Positions 22,056 to 30,113 of a stretch of DNA of 43,845 bases are shown piece after piece (within the stretch, counting starts at the first letter, position 1; each line of letters begins with the position of its first letter). Source of the DNA: Candidatus Bipolaricaulota bacterium (GTDB lineage: Bacteria; Bipolaricaulota; Bipolaricaulia; RBG-16-55-9; DRXL01). The stretch lies in assembly GCA_938091745.1 (NCBI GenBank), contig CALLJK010000004.1:1-43845 (forward strand), in the 5' to 3' direction. The translations under genes and the position numbers were made by a program. The notes beneath the pieces were generated by a model. It had not been told where the DNA came from and searched no databases. It worked only from the letters and a program-made list of their open reading frames with translations.

Positions 22056-22945
22056 ATTAATGGGAAGATCTTCTGCAGCACCAGCCCGACGATGAGCCAG
22101 ACCCCAAAGAGCATATCGAGCTGAGAAGTGCGGGCATCAGCGTCATTGGGGATCTGGTGGTGCATAGTCCGGATCAATCTGAGCGCGACTGGGGCCGAGA
22201 AGAATACGAGCAAGCCCCAGGGGCTTAAGATTTTCACGGCGATCAAGATGATGACGGCAAGATACGCGAGAATAATAAGCCCTTGATAAAGATAGAGCGT
22301 GTTGCGCTGGCCTAGCAGCGTCGCTACAGTTTTGATCCCGACGCTGCCGTCGTAGTTAATATCTCGGATATTATTGGCGAGCAGGACGAGCGCGACGAGC
22401 AGCCCGAAGGGCAGCGAGATCAAGACTGCTTCAGGGCTGAGAGAACTCTTTTGCACGAAGTAGGTCCCGCCGACCATCAGCGGCCCCCACATCAAGAAGA
22501 CCGACAGCTCTCCAAGAGCAATATATTTATATTTGATCGGGCTTGCCGTGTAGAAGAAGCTCGCGAGCGCGCCAATGAGTATGAACCAGAGCAATCCGAG
22601 CCCTTTGAGCAAGATCAAATACAGCCCGATGAGCGCGGCGATCCCGTAGAGTCCTAAGCTGACGCCGAGCACCCCGCGAGGGGAGATCAGCCCCTCTACT
22701 AACGGGTGTGGACGATAGAGCGTCGTGGGGGCGCCGGGGCGGTCGACCCCGCTCTTGTAGTCAAAATAGTCATTGATGAGGTTGGTCGCGCCGTGCACAC
22801 AGACCGCGCCAACCAAAGTTAGCAGAAAGAGCCAGATATCGAAAGCGCTATCCAAAGCTGCTATTGCCCCGCCGACCCCAACGGAGATCGCGGTCATAGT
22901 GAACGACCAGGGGCGCGTCGCGAGAACCCAGATTTTGAGATTCAC
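22052..22945 (-). CDS. menA: UbiA-family prenyltransferase, probably 1,4-dihydroxy-2-naphthoate polyprenyltransferase
   Basis: A 297-residue inner-membrane protein with about eight or nine helices. The two Asp-rich motifs that bind Mg-diphosphate are NLINDYFDYKSGVD (about residues 56-69) and NNIRDINYDGSVGIKT (about 189-204). The second is of the MenA type. It attaches the isoprenoid tail in menaquinone synthesis, which suits the acyl-CoA dehydrogenases and cupredoxins in this window. No other men genes are in the window, so other UbiA substrates cannot be excluded. Confidence 0.82.
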   Translation of the reverse strand: MNLKIWVLATRPWSFTMTAISVGVGGAIAALDSAFDIWLFLLTLVGAVCVHGATNLINDYFDYKSGVDRPGAPTTLYRPHPLVEGLISPRGVLGVSLGLYGIAALIGLYLILLKGLGLLWFILIGALASFFYTASPIKYKYIALGELSVFLMWGPLMVGGTYFVQKSSLSPEAVLISLPFGLLVALVLLANNIRDINYDGSVGIKTVATLLGQRNTLYLYQGLIILAYLAVIILIAVKILSPWGLLVFFSAPVALRLIRTMHHQIPNDADARTSQLDMLFGVWLIVGLVLQKIFPLI

Positions 22946-22958
22946 ACAGCTCCTTTCT

Positions 22959-23029
22959 GGCCCTCACCCCGCCCTGTGGGCACCCCTCTCCCGTAGTGAC
23001 CTACGGGAGAGGGGTCGGGGGTGAGGGCC
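22959..23029. repeat. Family C palindromic element, copy 3
   Basis: GGCCCTCACCCCGCC...CACCCCTCTCCCGTAGTGACCTACGGGAGAGGGG...GGGGGTGAGGGCC. It lies between the cupin and the MenA-like gene and is nearly the same as copy 4 on the other side of the cupin. Confidence 0.8.
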
Positions 23030-23036
23030 TTCTCGC

Positions 23037-23423
23037 TCATGTTTTTCTTGCTTGTTCCAAGACTTTTTTCAGATCGATCTTGATGTCGAAGACCTGCAGC
23101 TCGATCATGACTAAGTCTTCAGTGCCGGTGTTGACGAAATCGTGCAGCTCGCCGTCAAGCACCCGCACCACCGAGCCGGGCTTTAAGGGGTGTTCGACCC
23201 CGTCTAATCGGACGATCCCCGTCCCGGAGATCACATAGAAGATTTGGGGATGGGGGTGGCGATGGGCCGGGGAGGTCCCCCCGGGAGCCATCTTCACCAG
23301 CATCACCTGGGCGTGAGAGTTGGAGTCGGAGCGCGTCCACATGGGCTTCTGCTCAATCCCCACAGCGATGCCCTTCTCCCATGGCGTATCGGCTAGCTGT
23401 AAAATCTGTGCGTACTCTGCCAT
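23037..23423 (-). CDS. Small single-domain cupin protein
   Basis: A 128-residue cupin_2 protein. Motif 1 is PGGTSPAHRHPHPQIFYVISGTG cut near residues 61-83, giving His, His and a Gln where the metal-binding Glu usually sits; motif 2 is PGSVVRVLDGELHDFVNTG with the final His. A metal site of three His is likely. Function unknown; such proteins act as small isomerases, oxygenases or sensors. The start at 23423 follows GAGGAGA; the open frame reaches further up into a family C repeat. The gene is flanked on both sides by family C copies in the same orientation. Confidence 0.82.
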   Translation of the reverse strand: MAEYAQILQLADTPWEKGIAVGIEQKPMWTRSDSNSHAQVMLVKMAPGGTSPAHRHPHPQIFYVISGTGIVRLDGVEHPLKPGSVVRVLDGELHDFVNTGTEDLVMIELQVFDIKIDLKKVLEQARKT

Positions 23424-23438
23424 AAGCTTTCTCCTCGC

Positions 23439-23508
23439 GGCCCTCACCCCGCCTGACGGCACCCCTCTCCTGTAGTGACCTACGGGAGAGGGGCCAGGGG
23501 TGAGGGCC
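23439..23508. repeat. Family C palindromic element, copy 4
   Basis: GGCCCTCACCCCGCC...CACCCCTCTCCTGTAGTGACCTACGGGAGAGGGG...GGGGTGAGGGCC. It lies upstream of the cupin and just before the promoter of the DUF3105 gene. Confidence 0.8.
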
Positions 23509-23519
23509 TCGCCGCTCTA

Positions 23520-23528
23520 TGATATAAT
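23520..23528 (+). promoter_or_regulatory. Extended -10 promoter upstream of the DUF3105-argS unit
   Basis: TG-A-TATAAT, with no clear -35. The predicted start near 23535 leaves a leader of about 17 bases before the ATG at 23552. Confidence 0.55.
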
Positions 23529-23551
23529 CTGCCTACAAGGGCTGTCAATCT

Positions 23552-24187
23552 ATGCTCTATCACAACCCGCAGAGAAGAAGACCGATGGCCGTTCCCCGAA
23601 GGCGCATCTCTCGAAGGCCCACGTTCTCTCAAGTGGCGCAGCGCTGGGGCATTCTTGTAGGAGCACTGGGTGTGGGGCTGGTGCTGGGAGGGTGGGCCGT
23701 GTATACAATTTATTTTGCCAAGCCGGGTGTGGCTATTCCCATCCAGCAGCCCAGTGACCATAAGCTGCGCCTTGGTGAGACCGCGCAGTATAACTCAATT
23801 CCGCCGACGTCGGGGCCTTACGCTGGGGCGACCACCGACTGGGGCATCCATGACCGGCCCATTCCCAACGAGATCCAAGTCCACATGCTGCGGCTCGGCG
23901 GAGTCTTGGTGCAGTATCGTCCGGCGGAAAGCCCGGCCATAGATGACCCTATCGCTGAAGGCTTAAAGAGACTGATCGGGCGGTTGCGCACGGAAAATCC
24001 TGAAAGATACTGCAAGGTGATCGTTGCCCCCTATCCGGCGCTGCCGAAGAAGATCGCGCTGACGGCATGGGGAAGGCTCGACACGTTCGACGCTGACGAA
24101 ATCACCCCAGAGATCGAGCGCCGAATCGTTCGCTTTTTAGATAAGCTGATTAACGCGTATAATCCGGAGCGTGCGGGGTGTCCGTGA
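23552..24187 (+). CDS. DUF3105-family membrane-anchored protein
   Basis: A 211-residue protein with a basic N-terminus, one membrane helix (about residues 34-54) and an outer domain. The domain has YNSIPPTSGPYAGATTDWGIHDRPIPNE (cut here to about residues 76-103) and VHMLRLGGVLVQYRP, which match the DUF3105 pattern YNSxPPTSGPH and VHNLEHGGVVIxY. The usual second His (LEHGG) is Leu here. Function unknown; DUF3105 proteins are found in many actinobacteria, Chloroflexi and others. The stop overlaps the argS ATG by one base. Confidence 0.8.
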   Translation: MLYHNPQRRRPMAVPRRRISRRPTFSQVAQRWGILVGALGVGLVLGGWAVYTIYFAKPGVAIPIQQPSDHKLRLGETAQYNSIPPTSGPYAGATTDWGIHDRPIPNEIQVHMLRLGGVLVQYRPAESPAIDDPIAEGLKRLIGRLRTENPERYCKVIVAPYPALPKKIALTAWGRLDTFDADEITPEIERRIVRFLDKLINAYNPERAGCP

Positions 24188-26004
24188 TGCTGCGTGAGCG
24201 TGTGCGTGAGAGGCTCTCCGAAGCTGTACACAGGCTCTACGGGCTTGGTGAAGAGATAGAAGTCTCTGTGCCGGAGAAGCCAGAGTTTGGCGATCTTTCC
24301 AGCACTGTGGCGTTTGCGCTGAAAGCTCAGCTCAAGAGAGCACCGCGCCAGATCGCCGAGGAGATCGTCACTTATATAAAGAGCGATCAGCAGTCAGCTT
24401 TGCTCTTTGAGAAGGTTGAGGTTGTCGGCCCGGGGTTTATCAATTTCTTTCTCAAGCCCGAGACGATCCAGCAAGCCCTGCGCGAGCTGCTTGCGCAAGG
24501 GCACGACTACGGAAAGCTCAGTTTCGGGCGAGGCCAGCGCGCCCAAGTCGAGTTTGTCAGCGCCAACCCCACTGGCCCATTAACTATTGGGCACTGCCGC
24601 CAAGCCGTTCTGGGTGATGTCATCTCCAGGCTCTTAGAAAACGTCGGCTACGACGTGACGCGAGAATACTACTATAACGACGCGGGGCGGCAAATGAAGC
24701 TTCTGGGCGAGTCGGTGCGGGCGCGCTACTTAGAGTTAGGGGGCAAGCCGGCACAATTCCCCCAAGATGGGTATCAAGGCGAGTATATCTCCGAGATTGC
24801 CAGAAAGATTCAGCAGCAGTACGGCGAGAACTGGGCCGACGCCAGCATCGAAAAGTTTGTAGAGTTTGCCGAAACTGAACTTTTTGGGGAGATCAAGCGG
24901 ACGCTCTCACGGCTCTTCCGCCGGCCCCCAGAGCGCGTCTTCGACGTCTACTATAACGAGAGTTGGTTGTATAAGCCAGGCTTCGCCTGGACTGTTCGCC
25001 TTCGCCAGCCTTCGGCTGGCGAAGATGAAGCCCACGCGCAGCGTACTAGACAAAGCCTGGTATTCGTAACAAATGAGACGCTCTTGCAGTGGCTGCGCGA
25101 GCTGGGATTAGCTTACGAAAAAGACGGCGCGATCTGGTTCAAAGCCACGGCGCTGGGGCGTCCGCAAGACAGGGTGCTGGTAAGAAGTCATACCGGCGAG
25201 CCGACATACAGACTCCCAGATATCGCCTATCATGCCAATAAGCTGTTACGTGGCTTCGATCTGATTGTAGATATTTTCGGTGCAGACCATCAAGAGACGT
25301 ATCAAGACGTGCTGGCGGCGGTGCGGGCGCTGTGGGAGGGCGGAAAGCTCCCCAAGGAGTGTAACCCTGATAAGATTCGCGTGCTCATTCACCAATGGGT
25401 GAATCTGCTGCGTGGGGGCCAGCCGGTCAAGATGTCCAAGCGCATGGCTACCTTCGTCACGATAGACGAGCTCATTGACGAGATCAAGAAGACGGTAGAG
25501 CTCGACCAAGCGCACGACACAGAGCAAGCTCGCGAGGACTTTGCGGTCAACGTTGTGCGCTATTTTCTGCTCATGCGCAGCGCCGACTCGCACGTCAACT
25601 TCGACTTGGACTTAGCTAGGCAGCAGTCCAAAGACAACCCCGTCTACTATGTGATGTACGCGTATACGCGCATACGGAGCATCTTCGACAAGGCCCCGCA
25701 AGCGTCGTGGGATTCCCAAGCTGTGCAGAATCTTCAATTGTCAGAGGAGCTGGCGCTTATCAAGAAGCTCGATGAGTTCCCCCAGATCGTGCGCGATGCG
25801 ACGGAGCATCTTGCGCCGCACTTTCTCGCAACTTACGTGCACGAGCTGGCCGGGCTCTTTCACGATTTTTACGAGAAGCATCGCGTGCTCGATGAGGCAA
25901 ACCCGGAGTTGATGCAAGCAAGATTAGCGCTCTGTCGAGGTGTCCAGATTGTGCTTGAGAGGGCATTTTATCTGCTGGGGCTGAAGGCCCCGGAGAGGAT
26001 GTGA
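24187..26004 (+). CDS. argS: Arginyl-tRNA synthetase carrying an in-frame repeat insertion
   Basis: A 605-residue class Ia synthetase that charges tRNA-Arg. The N-terminal additional domain (1-115) is followed by SANPTGPLTIGH (HIGH-type motif, about residues 122-133), the zinc-free catalytic core, KMSKR (about 416-420), and the DALR anticodon-binding domain at the C-terminus. Residues about 264-292 (PGFAWTVRLRQPSAGEDE and onward) have no counterpart in the family and are encoded by a family A palindromic element (24976-25060). They sit in the normally short loop between ESWLY and the helix LLQWLRELGLAYEKDG. The rest is intact, so the enzyme is probably active. The ATG at 24187 overlaps the previous stop; ftsY follows after one base. 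Confidence 0.95.
   Translation: MLRERVRERLSEAVHRLYGLGEEIEVSVPEKPEFGDLSSTVAFALKAQLKRAPRQIAEEIVTYIKSDQQSALLFEKVEVVGPGFINFFLKPETIQQALRELLAQGHDYGKLSFGRGQRAQVEFVSANPTGPLTIGHCRQAVLGDVISRLLENVGYDVTREYYYNDAGRQMKLLGESVRARYLELGGKPAQFPQDGYQGEYISEIARKIQQQYGENWADASIEKFVEFAETELFGEIKRTLSRLFRRPPERVFDVYYNESWLYKPGFAWTVRLRQPSAGEDEAHAQRTRQSLVFVTNETLLQWLRELGLAYEKDGAIWFKATALGRPQDRVLVRSHTGEPTYRLPDIAYHANKLLRGFDLIVDIFGADHQETYQDVLAAVRALWEGGKLPKECNPDKIRVLIHQWVNLLRGGQPVKMSKRMATFVTIDELIDEIKKTVELDQAHDTEQAREDFAVNVVRYFLLMRSADSHVNFDLDLARQQSKDNPVYYVMYAYTRIRSIFDKAPQASWDSQAVQNLQLSEELALIKKLDEFPQIVRDATEHLAPHFLATYVHELAGLFHDFYEKHRVLDEANPELMQARLALCRGVQIVLERAFYLLGLKAPERM
24976..25060 (+). repeat. Family A palindromic element, copy 6, inserted in frame inside argS
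   Basis: The element starts CCAGGCTTCGCCTGG, contains the hairpin TTCGCCAGCC-TTC-GGCTGGCGAA, continues GATGAAGCCCACGCGCAGCGT and ends AAGCCTGG, the inverted repeat of its first eight bases (CCAGGCTT). TAT stands near both edges, a possible short target duplication. It is translated as about 28-29 residues without a stop. Confidence 0.88.
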
Positions 26005-26005
26005 C

Positions 26006-26923
26006 ATGAGCTGGTTCCAACGCCTCAAGGACGGCCTGAAAAAAACAAAAGAGCAGCTAGTCGGGCAGTTAGCTCAAGTTTTGCAGCCGGGGCGGCGCCT
26101 GGACGACGCGCTGCTTGCTGAACTTGAAGAGATTCTCATCACAGCTGACGTCGGCGTGGACGCGACGATGGAGATCGTGCAGACGCTGAAAGCCCGCGCG
26201 GCTACGCGCGGCGTGCAGGACTCCTCGGAAGTCACAGGGCTGCTCAAAGAGATTCTCAAAGAGCGTCTGCGCCCTGCTGAAGGGGCTTTGAATCTGCGAA
26301 CTGATGGCCAGCCCACGGTCTTCTTAATTTTGGGCGTCAACGGCTCAGGCAAGACGACGACCATTGCTAAGCTCGCGCAACACTTGAAAGACGACTTCGG
26401 CAAGAGAAAGATCATCTTTGCTGCGGGGGACACATTTCGCGCCGCAGCGATAGAGCAATTGGAGATCTGGGCGGAGCGCGTAGGGGCGCAGCTCGTCAAG
26501 CATCACGCTAACGCCGATCCGTCTGCTGTCGCCTTCGATGCCGTCGAGCGCGCGCTTAGAGAACACGCCGATGCGCTCTTCATTGATACGGCAGGACGCT
26601 TGCACACCAAGCACAACTTGATGGAAGAGCTCAAGAAGATCAATAGAGTCGTAGAGAAGCGTCTCGGGCGCCCCATTGACGAGCGTCTGTTGGTCTTAGA
26701 CGGCACGACGGGACAGAACGCGATCTCTCAGGCGAAGCTCTTTCACGAAGCTGTTACAGTGACGGGGATCGTCGTCACAAAGCTTGACGGCACGGCCAAG
26801 GGCGGCTCGATCATTCAGATCGCGAGCGCGTTAAAACTCCCAATCAAGCTCATTGGTGTGGGCGAGCGCGCCGACGATTTGAGAGAATTCAAAGCCGACG
26901 AGTTCGTCGAGGCGCTGTTATGA
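26006..26923 (+). CDS. ftsY: Signal recognition particle receptor
   Basis: A 305-residue SRP-type GTPase that docks SRP-ribosome complexes at the membrane. The N domain (about 1-85) is followed by the G domain with GVNGSGKTTT (about residues 110-119), AGDTFRAAAIEQL (about 142-154), DTAGRLHTKHNLM (about 197-209), DGTTGQNA and TKLDGTAKGG (about 255-264). The C-terminal motif GVGERADDLREF is typical of FtsY. The acidic A domain found in E. coli is absent, as in many bacteria. It follows argS after one base. Confidence 0.97.
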   Translation: MSWFQRLKDGLKKTKEQLVGQLAQVLQPGRRLDDALLAELEEILITADVGVDATMEIVQTLKARAATRGVQDSSEVTGLLKEILKERLRPAEGALNLRTDGQPTVFLILGVNGSGKTTTIAKLAQHLKDDFGKRKIIFAAGDTFRAAAIEQLEIWAERVGAQLVKHHANADPSAVAFDAVERALREHADALFIDTAGRLHTKHNLMEELKKINRVVEKRLGRPIDERLLVLDGTTGQNAISQAKLFHEAVTVTGIVVTKLDGTAKGGSIIQIASALKLPIKLIGVGERADDLREFKADEFVEALL

Positions 26924-26926
26924 GCA

Positions 26927-26955
26927 TTGGCACGCTTGGCGCTGTGATGTATAAT
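26927..26955 (+). promoter_or_regulatory. Promoter of vapBC (leaderless)
   Basis: TTGGCA (26927-26932), 17 bases, TATAAT (26950-26955). The expected start (26962-26963) coincides with the ATG at 26963, so the antitoxin message should have no leader. Confidence 0.75.
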
Positions 26956-26962
26956 GCGATGT

Positions 26963-27217
26963 ATGATCCGCAAGCAGGTCTATGTGGAAGATCGGCAGGA
27001 GAAGCGGCTGAAGCAGCTCTCCAAGAAGCTTGGGCGGAGCGAGGCGGAGCTCATTCGGCAGGCCATCGACCAAGCGTTGGCAACTGATACGATATTGGCA
27101 ACCGATCTGAAGGCCTGGGAGCAGGAGAAGGCCTTTATTCGCGGTCTGATGGCTCAGAAACCTACGCGCCGTGGCCGGCGCTGGACGCGGGAAGAGCTGT
27201 ACGAGGAAGAACATTGA
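26963..27217 (+). CDS. vapB: VapB-type ribbon-helix-helix antitoxin
   Basis: An 84-residue protein. The N-terminal strand RKQVYVEDRQEKRLKQL and the helix LGRSEAELIRQAIDQAL give a ribbon-helix-helix DNA-binding domain (residues 1-45). The charged C-terminal part (RRGRRWTREELYEEEH) would wrap the toxin. The start at 26963 (MIRKQV) is preferred over the in-frame ATG at 26954, because the latter lies inside the -10 box. It should repress its own promoter together with the toxin. One base separates it from vapC. Confidence 0.85.
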   Translation: MIRKQVYVEDRQEKRLKQLSKKLGRSEAELIRQAIDQALATDTILATDLKAWEQEKAFIRGLMAQKPTRRGRRWTREELYEEEH

Positions 27218-27218
27218 G

Positions 27219-27662
27219 ATGTCAACAAAGCCGTCTTTTCTTATAGATACGAACGTGTTAGCCTATGCCTATGATCGGTCAGAACCAACGAAGCAAGCGC
27301 AAGCCCTTGCCCTGCTCGATCAAGTAATAGGCGTGAGCGCGCTCAGCACCCAAGTCCTCGGTGAGCTTTTCATTGTGTTGACACGCAAGCTCCCTCAGCC
27401 GTTTCCACCCAAGATAGCACGAGAGCGCGTGGAGAACTATCTTCGCGCTTGGCCTGTCTTGCCAGTGACTCCTTTGATTGTGCAGGAAGCGATACGCGGG
27501 GTGGTAGAGCACAAGTTCAGTTATTGGGACGCGCAGATCTGGGCCACAGCGCGGCTCAACCAAATCCCCATCGTGCTCAGTGAAGATTTCTCACATAGGC
27601 GCTTGGTGGAGGGAGTGCGCTTTCTCAACCCCTTCACTCCAGGAGTCGAGCTTCCGTTATGA
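27219..27662 (+). CDS. vapC: VapC-type PIN-domain toxin
   Basis: A 147-residue PIN nuclease. Acidic metal ligands are in place: Asp in FLIDTNVLAYAYD (about residue 10), Glu in LGELFIVLTR (about 49), Asp in YWDAQIWATARL (about 104), with a final Asp near SEDFSH. Such toxins cut initiator tRNA or rRNA. Its stop overlaps the nnr start (ATGA, 27659-27662), so an essential metabolite-repair gene is translated right behind a toxin. The first ATG with a signal-free start is 27219; the open frame before it overlaps vapB. Confidence 0.9.
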   Translation: MSTKPSFLIDTNVLAYAYDRSEPTKQAQALALLDQVIGVSALSTQVLGELFIVLTRKLPQPFPPKIARERVENYLRAWPVLPVTPLIVQEAIRGVVEHKFSYWDAQIWATARLNQIPIVLSEDFSHRRLVEGVRFLNPFTPGVELPL

Positions 27663-29206
27663 AAGTCCTCACCGGCACGCAGATGGCCGAACTCGATCGC
27701 CAGGCGATCACGGGGCTGGGCATCCCTAGTTTAGTGCTGATGGAGAACGCCGGGCGCGCCGTCGTCGAAGAACTTTGCGCGCGCTTCCCCACTATTGCCC
27801 ACAAGAAGATCGTCATTGTGATCGGCAAGGGCAACAACGGCGGCGACGGGCTCGTCGTCGCGCGGAAGTTACTCGATCTGGGAGCTTCTGTCGAGGTGCA
27901 CGCTTTGTGCAGCTCCAAAGAATTCTCTGGGGAGACACGCCACCAAGCTGACATACTGGGAAAACTGGGCTTCACGATCCAGCACTGTACCAAGCCTAAG
28001 GACGTTCGGGCATTGGCTCAGGCTCTCGGCAGTGCTGATATTGTGATAGACGGGCTCTTTGGCACGGGGTTTCGCGGCGCGGCACGCGATCTTGCTGCCG
28101 AAGCGATTGAGCTGATAAATTTCAGCGCAGCGTTTGTCTGCGCCATAGACATTCCCTCGGGGGTCGAGGCCGACACCGGGCACGTGCTCGGCTCGGCAGT
28201 CTGCGCCGACTTAACAGTGACGTTCGAGCTGCCTAAGCTCGGATTATTGCTCTACCCTGGACGCCAGTACGTCGGCGAGCTGGTGATCAAGCCCATTGGG
28301 TATCCCCGCGTGCTGCTAGACCAGTATGCCAGCATGATGACGTTAGTCGACGCCGGCTGGGTGCGGGAGCGTCTACCCAAGCGCGAGCCGTACAGTCACA
28401 AAGGCGACTACGGCAAAGTTCTAGTCGTCGCCGGCTCACGAGGCTATACAGGCGCAGCGGCGTTAACAGCTGAAGCGGCGCTGCGCGCCGGCGCGGGCTT
28501 GGTCTATCTCGCTGTCCCTGAGAGTCTGTTGTCCGCGATGGAAGCCAAACTGACAGAAGTGATCAAGCTCGGGTTACCCGACGTAGACGGCGCTGTGGCA
28601 TCTTCGGCGCTCCCCAAAATCTTAGAGATGCTCGACGATAAAGATGTGCTGATCGTCGGGCCGGGGCTGGGCCGACACCCGCAGACCGTCAAACTGATAA
28701 GACAGCTTATCACACAAGCCAGCAAGCCGTTGGTCTTGGATGCCGACGGACTGAACGCCTTGGGAAGAGAAGCCGAAAAGCTTCTTTCTCGGCGCACGGC
28801 CCCAACGGTGCTCACGCCCCATCCAGGGGAGCTCTCGCGCTTGATCGCCAAGAGTGTAGATGAGATCGAAGCTGACCGGGTCGGCATCGCCCGCGAGACA
28901 GCTCGACAGCTCAACAGCGTGCTGGTGCTCAAGGGCGTCCCCACGGTGACCGCGACCCCTAACGGGGAAGTCTTCATAAATTCGACAGGCAACTCTGGGC
29001 TTGCCAGTGGCGGCTCTGGCGACGTGCTGACGGGCTGTCTTGGAGGCTTGCTGGCACAAGGGCTTGACAGCATAACAGCGAGCGTCTGTGCCGTCTATCT
29101 ACACGGGCGGGCAGCCGATCTTGTAAAGCCCGAGCTGGGCGAGCGCGGGATGATCGCCGGGGATGTGCTGCGCGCGTTGCCCAGGGCGCTGCGGGAGTTC
29201 GAGTGA
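27659..29206 (+). CDS. nnr: Bifunctional NAD(P)H-hydrate epimerase / ADP-dependent dehydratase
   Basis: A 515-residue metabolite-repair enzyme that restores damaged NAD(P)H hydrates. The N-terminal YjeF epimerase domain (1-210) has MKVLTGTQMAELDRQAI, GKGNNGGDGLVVARKL and DGLFGTGFRG. The C-terminal kinase-like dehydratase domain (225-515) has HKGDYGKVLVVAGSRGYTGA, GPGLGR, LDADGLNAL, LTPHPGELSRL and GSGDVLTGCLGGLLAQG. Length and domain order are normal. It overlaps vapC at its start and tatD at its end by four bases. Confidence 0.96.
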   Translation: MKVLTGTQMAELDRQAITGLGIPSLVLMENAGRAVVEELCARFPTIAHKKIVIVIGKGNNGGDGLVVARKLLDLGASVEVHALCSSKEFSGETRHQADILGKLGFTIQHCTKPKDVRALAQALGSADIVIDGLFGTGFRGAARDLAAEAIELINFSAAFVCAIDIPSGVEADTGHVLGSAVCADLTVTFELPKLGLLLYPGRQYVGELVIKPIGYPRVLLDQYASMMTLVDAGWVRERLPKREPYSHKGDYGKVLVVAGSRGYTGAAALTAEAALRAGAGLVYLAVPESLLSAMEAKLTEVIKLGLPDVDGAVASSALPKILEMLDDKDVLIVGPGLGRHPQTVKLIRQLITQASKPLVLDADGLNALGREAEKLLSRRTAPTVLTPHPGELSRLIAKSVDEIEADRVGIARETARQLNSVLVLKGVPTVTATPNGEVFINSTGNSGLASGGSGDVLTGCLGGLLAQGLDSITASVCAVYLHGRAADLVKPELGERGMIAGDVLRALPRALREFE

Positions 29207-29967
29207 GTCTTATGCTCATTGATAGCCACGCCCACTTGGACAGCTCCCAGTTTGACGCCGATCGTGAGCACGTGGTGCGGCGCGCTCTGGAGGCCAACGT
29301 CAAAATTATTTCTATCGCGACGGACATCACATCGAGTCTGAAGACCCTGGAGATCGCGCGCAAGTACGAGCTGCGCTGCACCGTCGGGATTCATCCCCAC
29401 CAAGCTGAGCAGTTCTCTGAAGAAGAGACTCTAGAGCAGCTGCGGAAGCTCTGCGCCGAGCCTGAAGTCGTCGCCATCGGCGAGATCGGCTTAGATTACT
29501 TCAAAGAGTACGCGCCGCGGGAAAGCCAACTGAAAGCATTGCGGGCGCAGCTTGCTCTAGCCCACGAGCTGGGCAAGCCCGTGGTGATCCATCTGCGTGA
29601 CGCGACAGAAGATCTCCTCCAGATTCTCAAAGAGCATCGTGGGGTTCGCGGGGTGATCCATAGCTTCACTGAAGATTGGGGGCTCGCCCAAGAACTCTTA
29701 GCGTTGGGGTTCTCTCTCTCGGTCAACGGGATCGTGACGTTTGAGAGGTCTCAGACGCTGCGCGACGCCGTTGCGCAGATCCCGCTAGAGAGATTATTAG
29801 TCGAGACGGACTGCCCGTACTTGGCACCGGTGCCGCTGCGGGGCAAGCGCAACGAGCCGAGCTTGGTGCGCTACGTCGCGCAGGCGGTTGCGCACATCAA
29901 AAGAGTCTCGTTTGACGCAGTCGCCCAGGCGACGACGCGCAATACCCGCGAGTTATTTGGCTTTTGA
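29203..29967 (+). CDS. tatD: TatD-family metal-dependent deoxyribonuclease
   Basis: A 254-residue TIM-barrel hydrolase. Metal ligands: DSHAHLD (residues 7-13), Glu in GEIGLDY (about 90-96), HLRDATED (about 127-134), His in VIHSFTED (about 152) and Asp in ETDCPYLAP (about 202-210). TatD enzymes are 3'-5' exonucleases in DNA repair or decay. GTG 29203 has GGGAG five bases upstream and overlaps the nnr stop; ATG 29212 is the alternative. The TGA overlaps the -35 box of the nfo promoter. Confidence 0.93.
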   Translation: MSLMLIDSHAHLDSSQFDADREHVVRRALEANVKIISIATDITSSLKTLEIARKYELRCTVGIHPHQAEQFSEEETLEQLRKLCAEPEVVAIGEIGLDYFKEYAPRESQLKALRAQLALAHELGKPVVIHLRDATEDLLQILKEHRGVRGVIHSFTEDWGLAQELLALGFSLSVNGIVTFERSQTLRDAVAQIPLERLLVETDCPYLAPVPLRGKRNEPSLVRYVAQAVAHIKRVSFDAVAQATTRNTRELFGF

Positions 29968-29992
29968 CGGGGCGCGCGGGGGAGACTATAAT
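29964..29992 (+). promoter_or_regulatory. Strong promoter upstream of nfo
   Basis: TTGACG (29964-29969), 17 bases, TATAAT (29987-29992). It overlaps the tatD stop. The leader of about 115 bases before nfo contains a family B hairpin. Confidence 0.75.
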
Positions 29993-30009
29993 CGCGTGGG
30001 TGAGAATTC

Positions 30010-30106
30010 GAATCACGGGGTTCACAGGATGAGCCACAGAAAGCACGGAAAACGACCAATCTTTTCAGTGTGTTCTGTGCGCTCCTTCTGTGCCTTCCGT
30101 GATTCA
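30010..30106. repeat. Family B palindromic element, copy 2
   Basis: It begins GAATCACGGGGTTCACAGG, has CCACAGAAAGCACGG in its left half and TGTGCCTTCCGTGATTC at its right end. It fills nearly the whole leader between the promoter and the nfo start at 30114, so it is transcribed as a hairpin in the 5' untranslated region. Confidence 0.75.
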
Positions 30107-30113
30107 AACGTTT

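Noticed and set aside
22052-23508. Cupin with two family C copies as a true composite transposon
   Set aside because: No transposase and no target duplications are visible. Kept only as an observation about flanking repeats.
29998-30030. TTCGAATC string resembling a tRNA T arm
   Set aside because: It is the left end of a family B repeat; no acceptor or anticodon stems fit around it.
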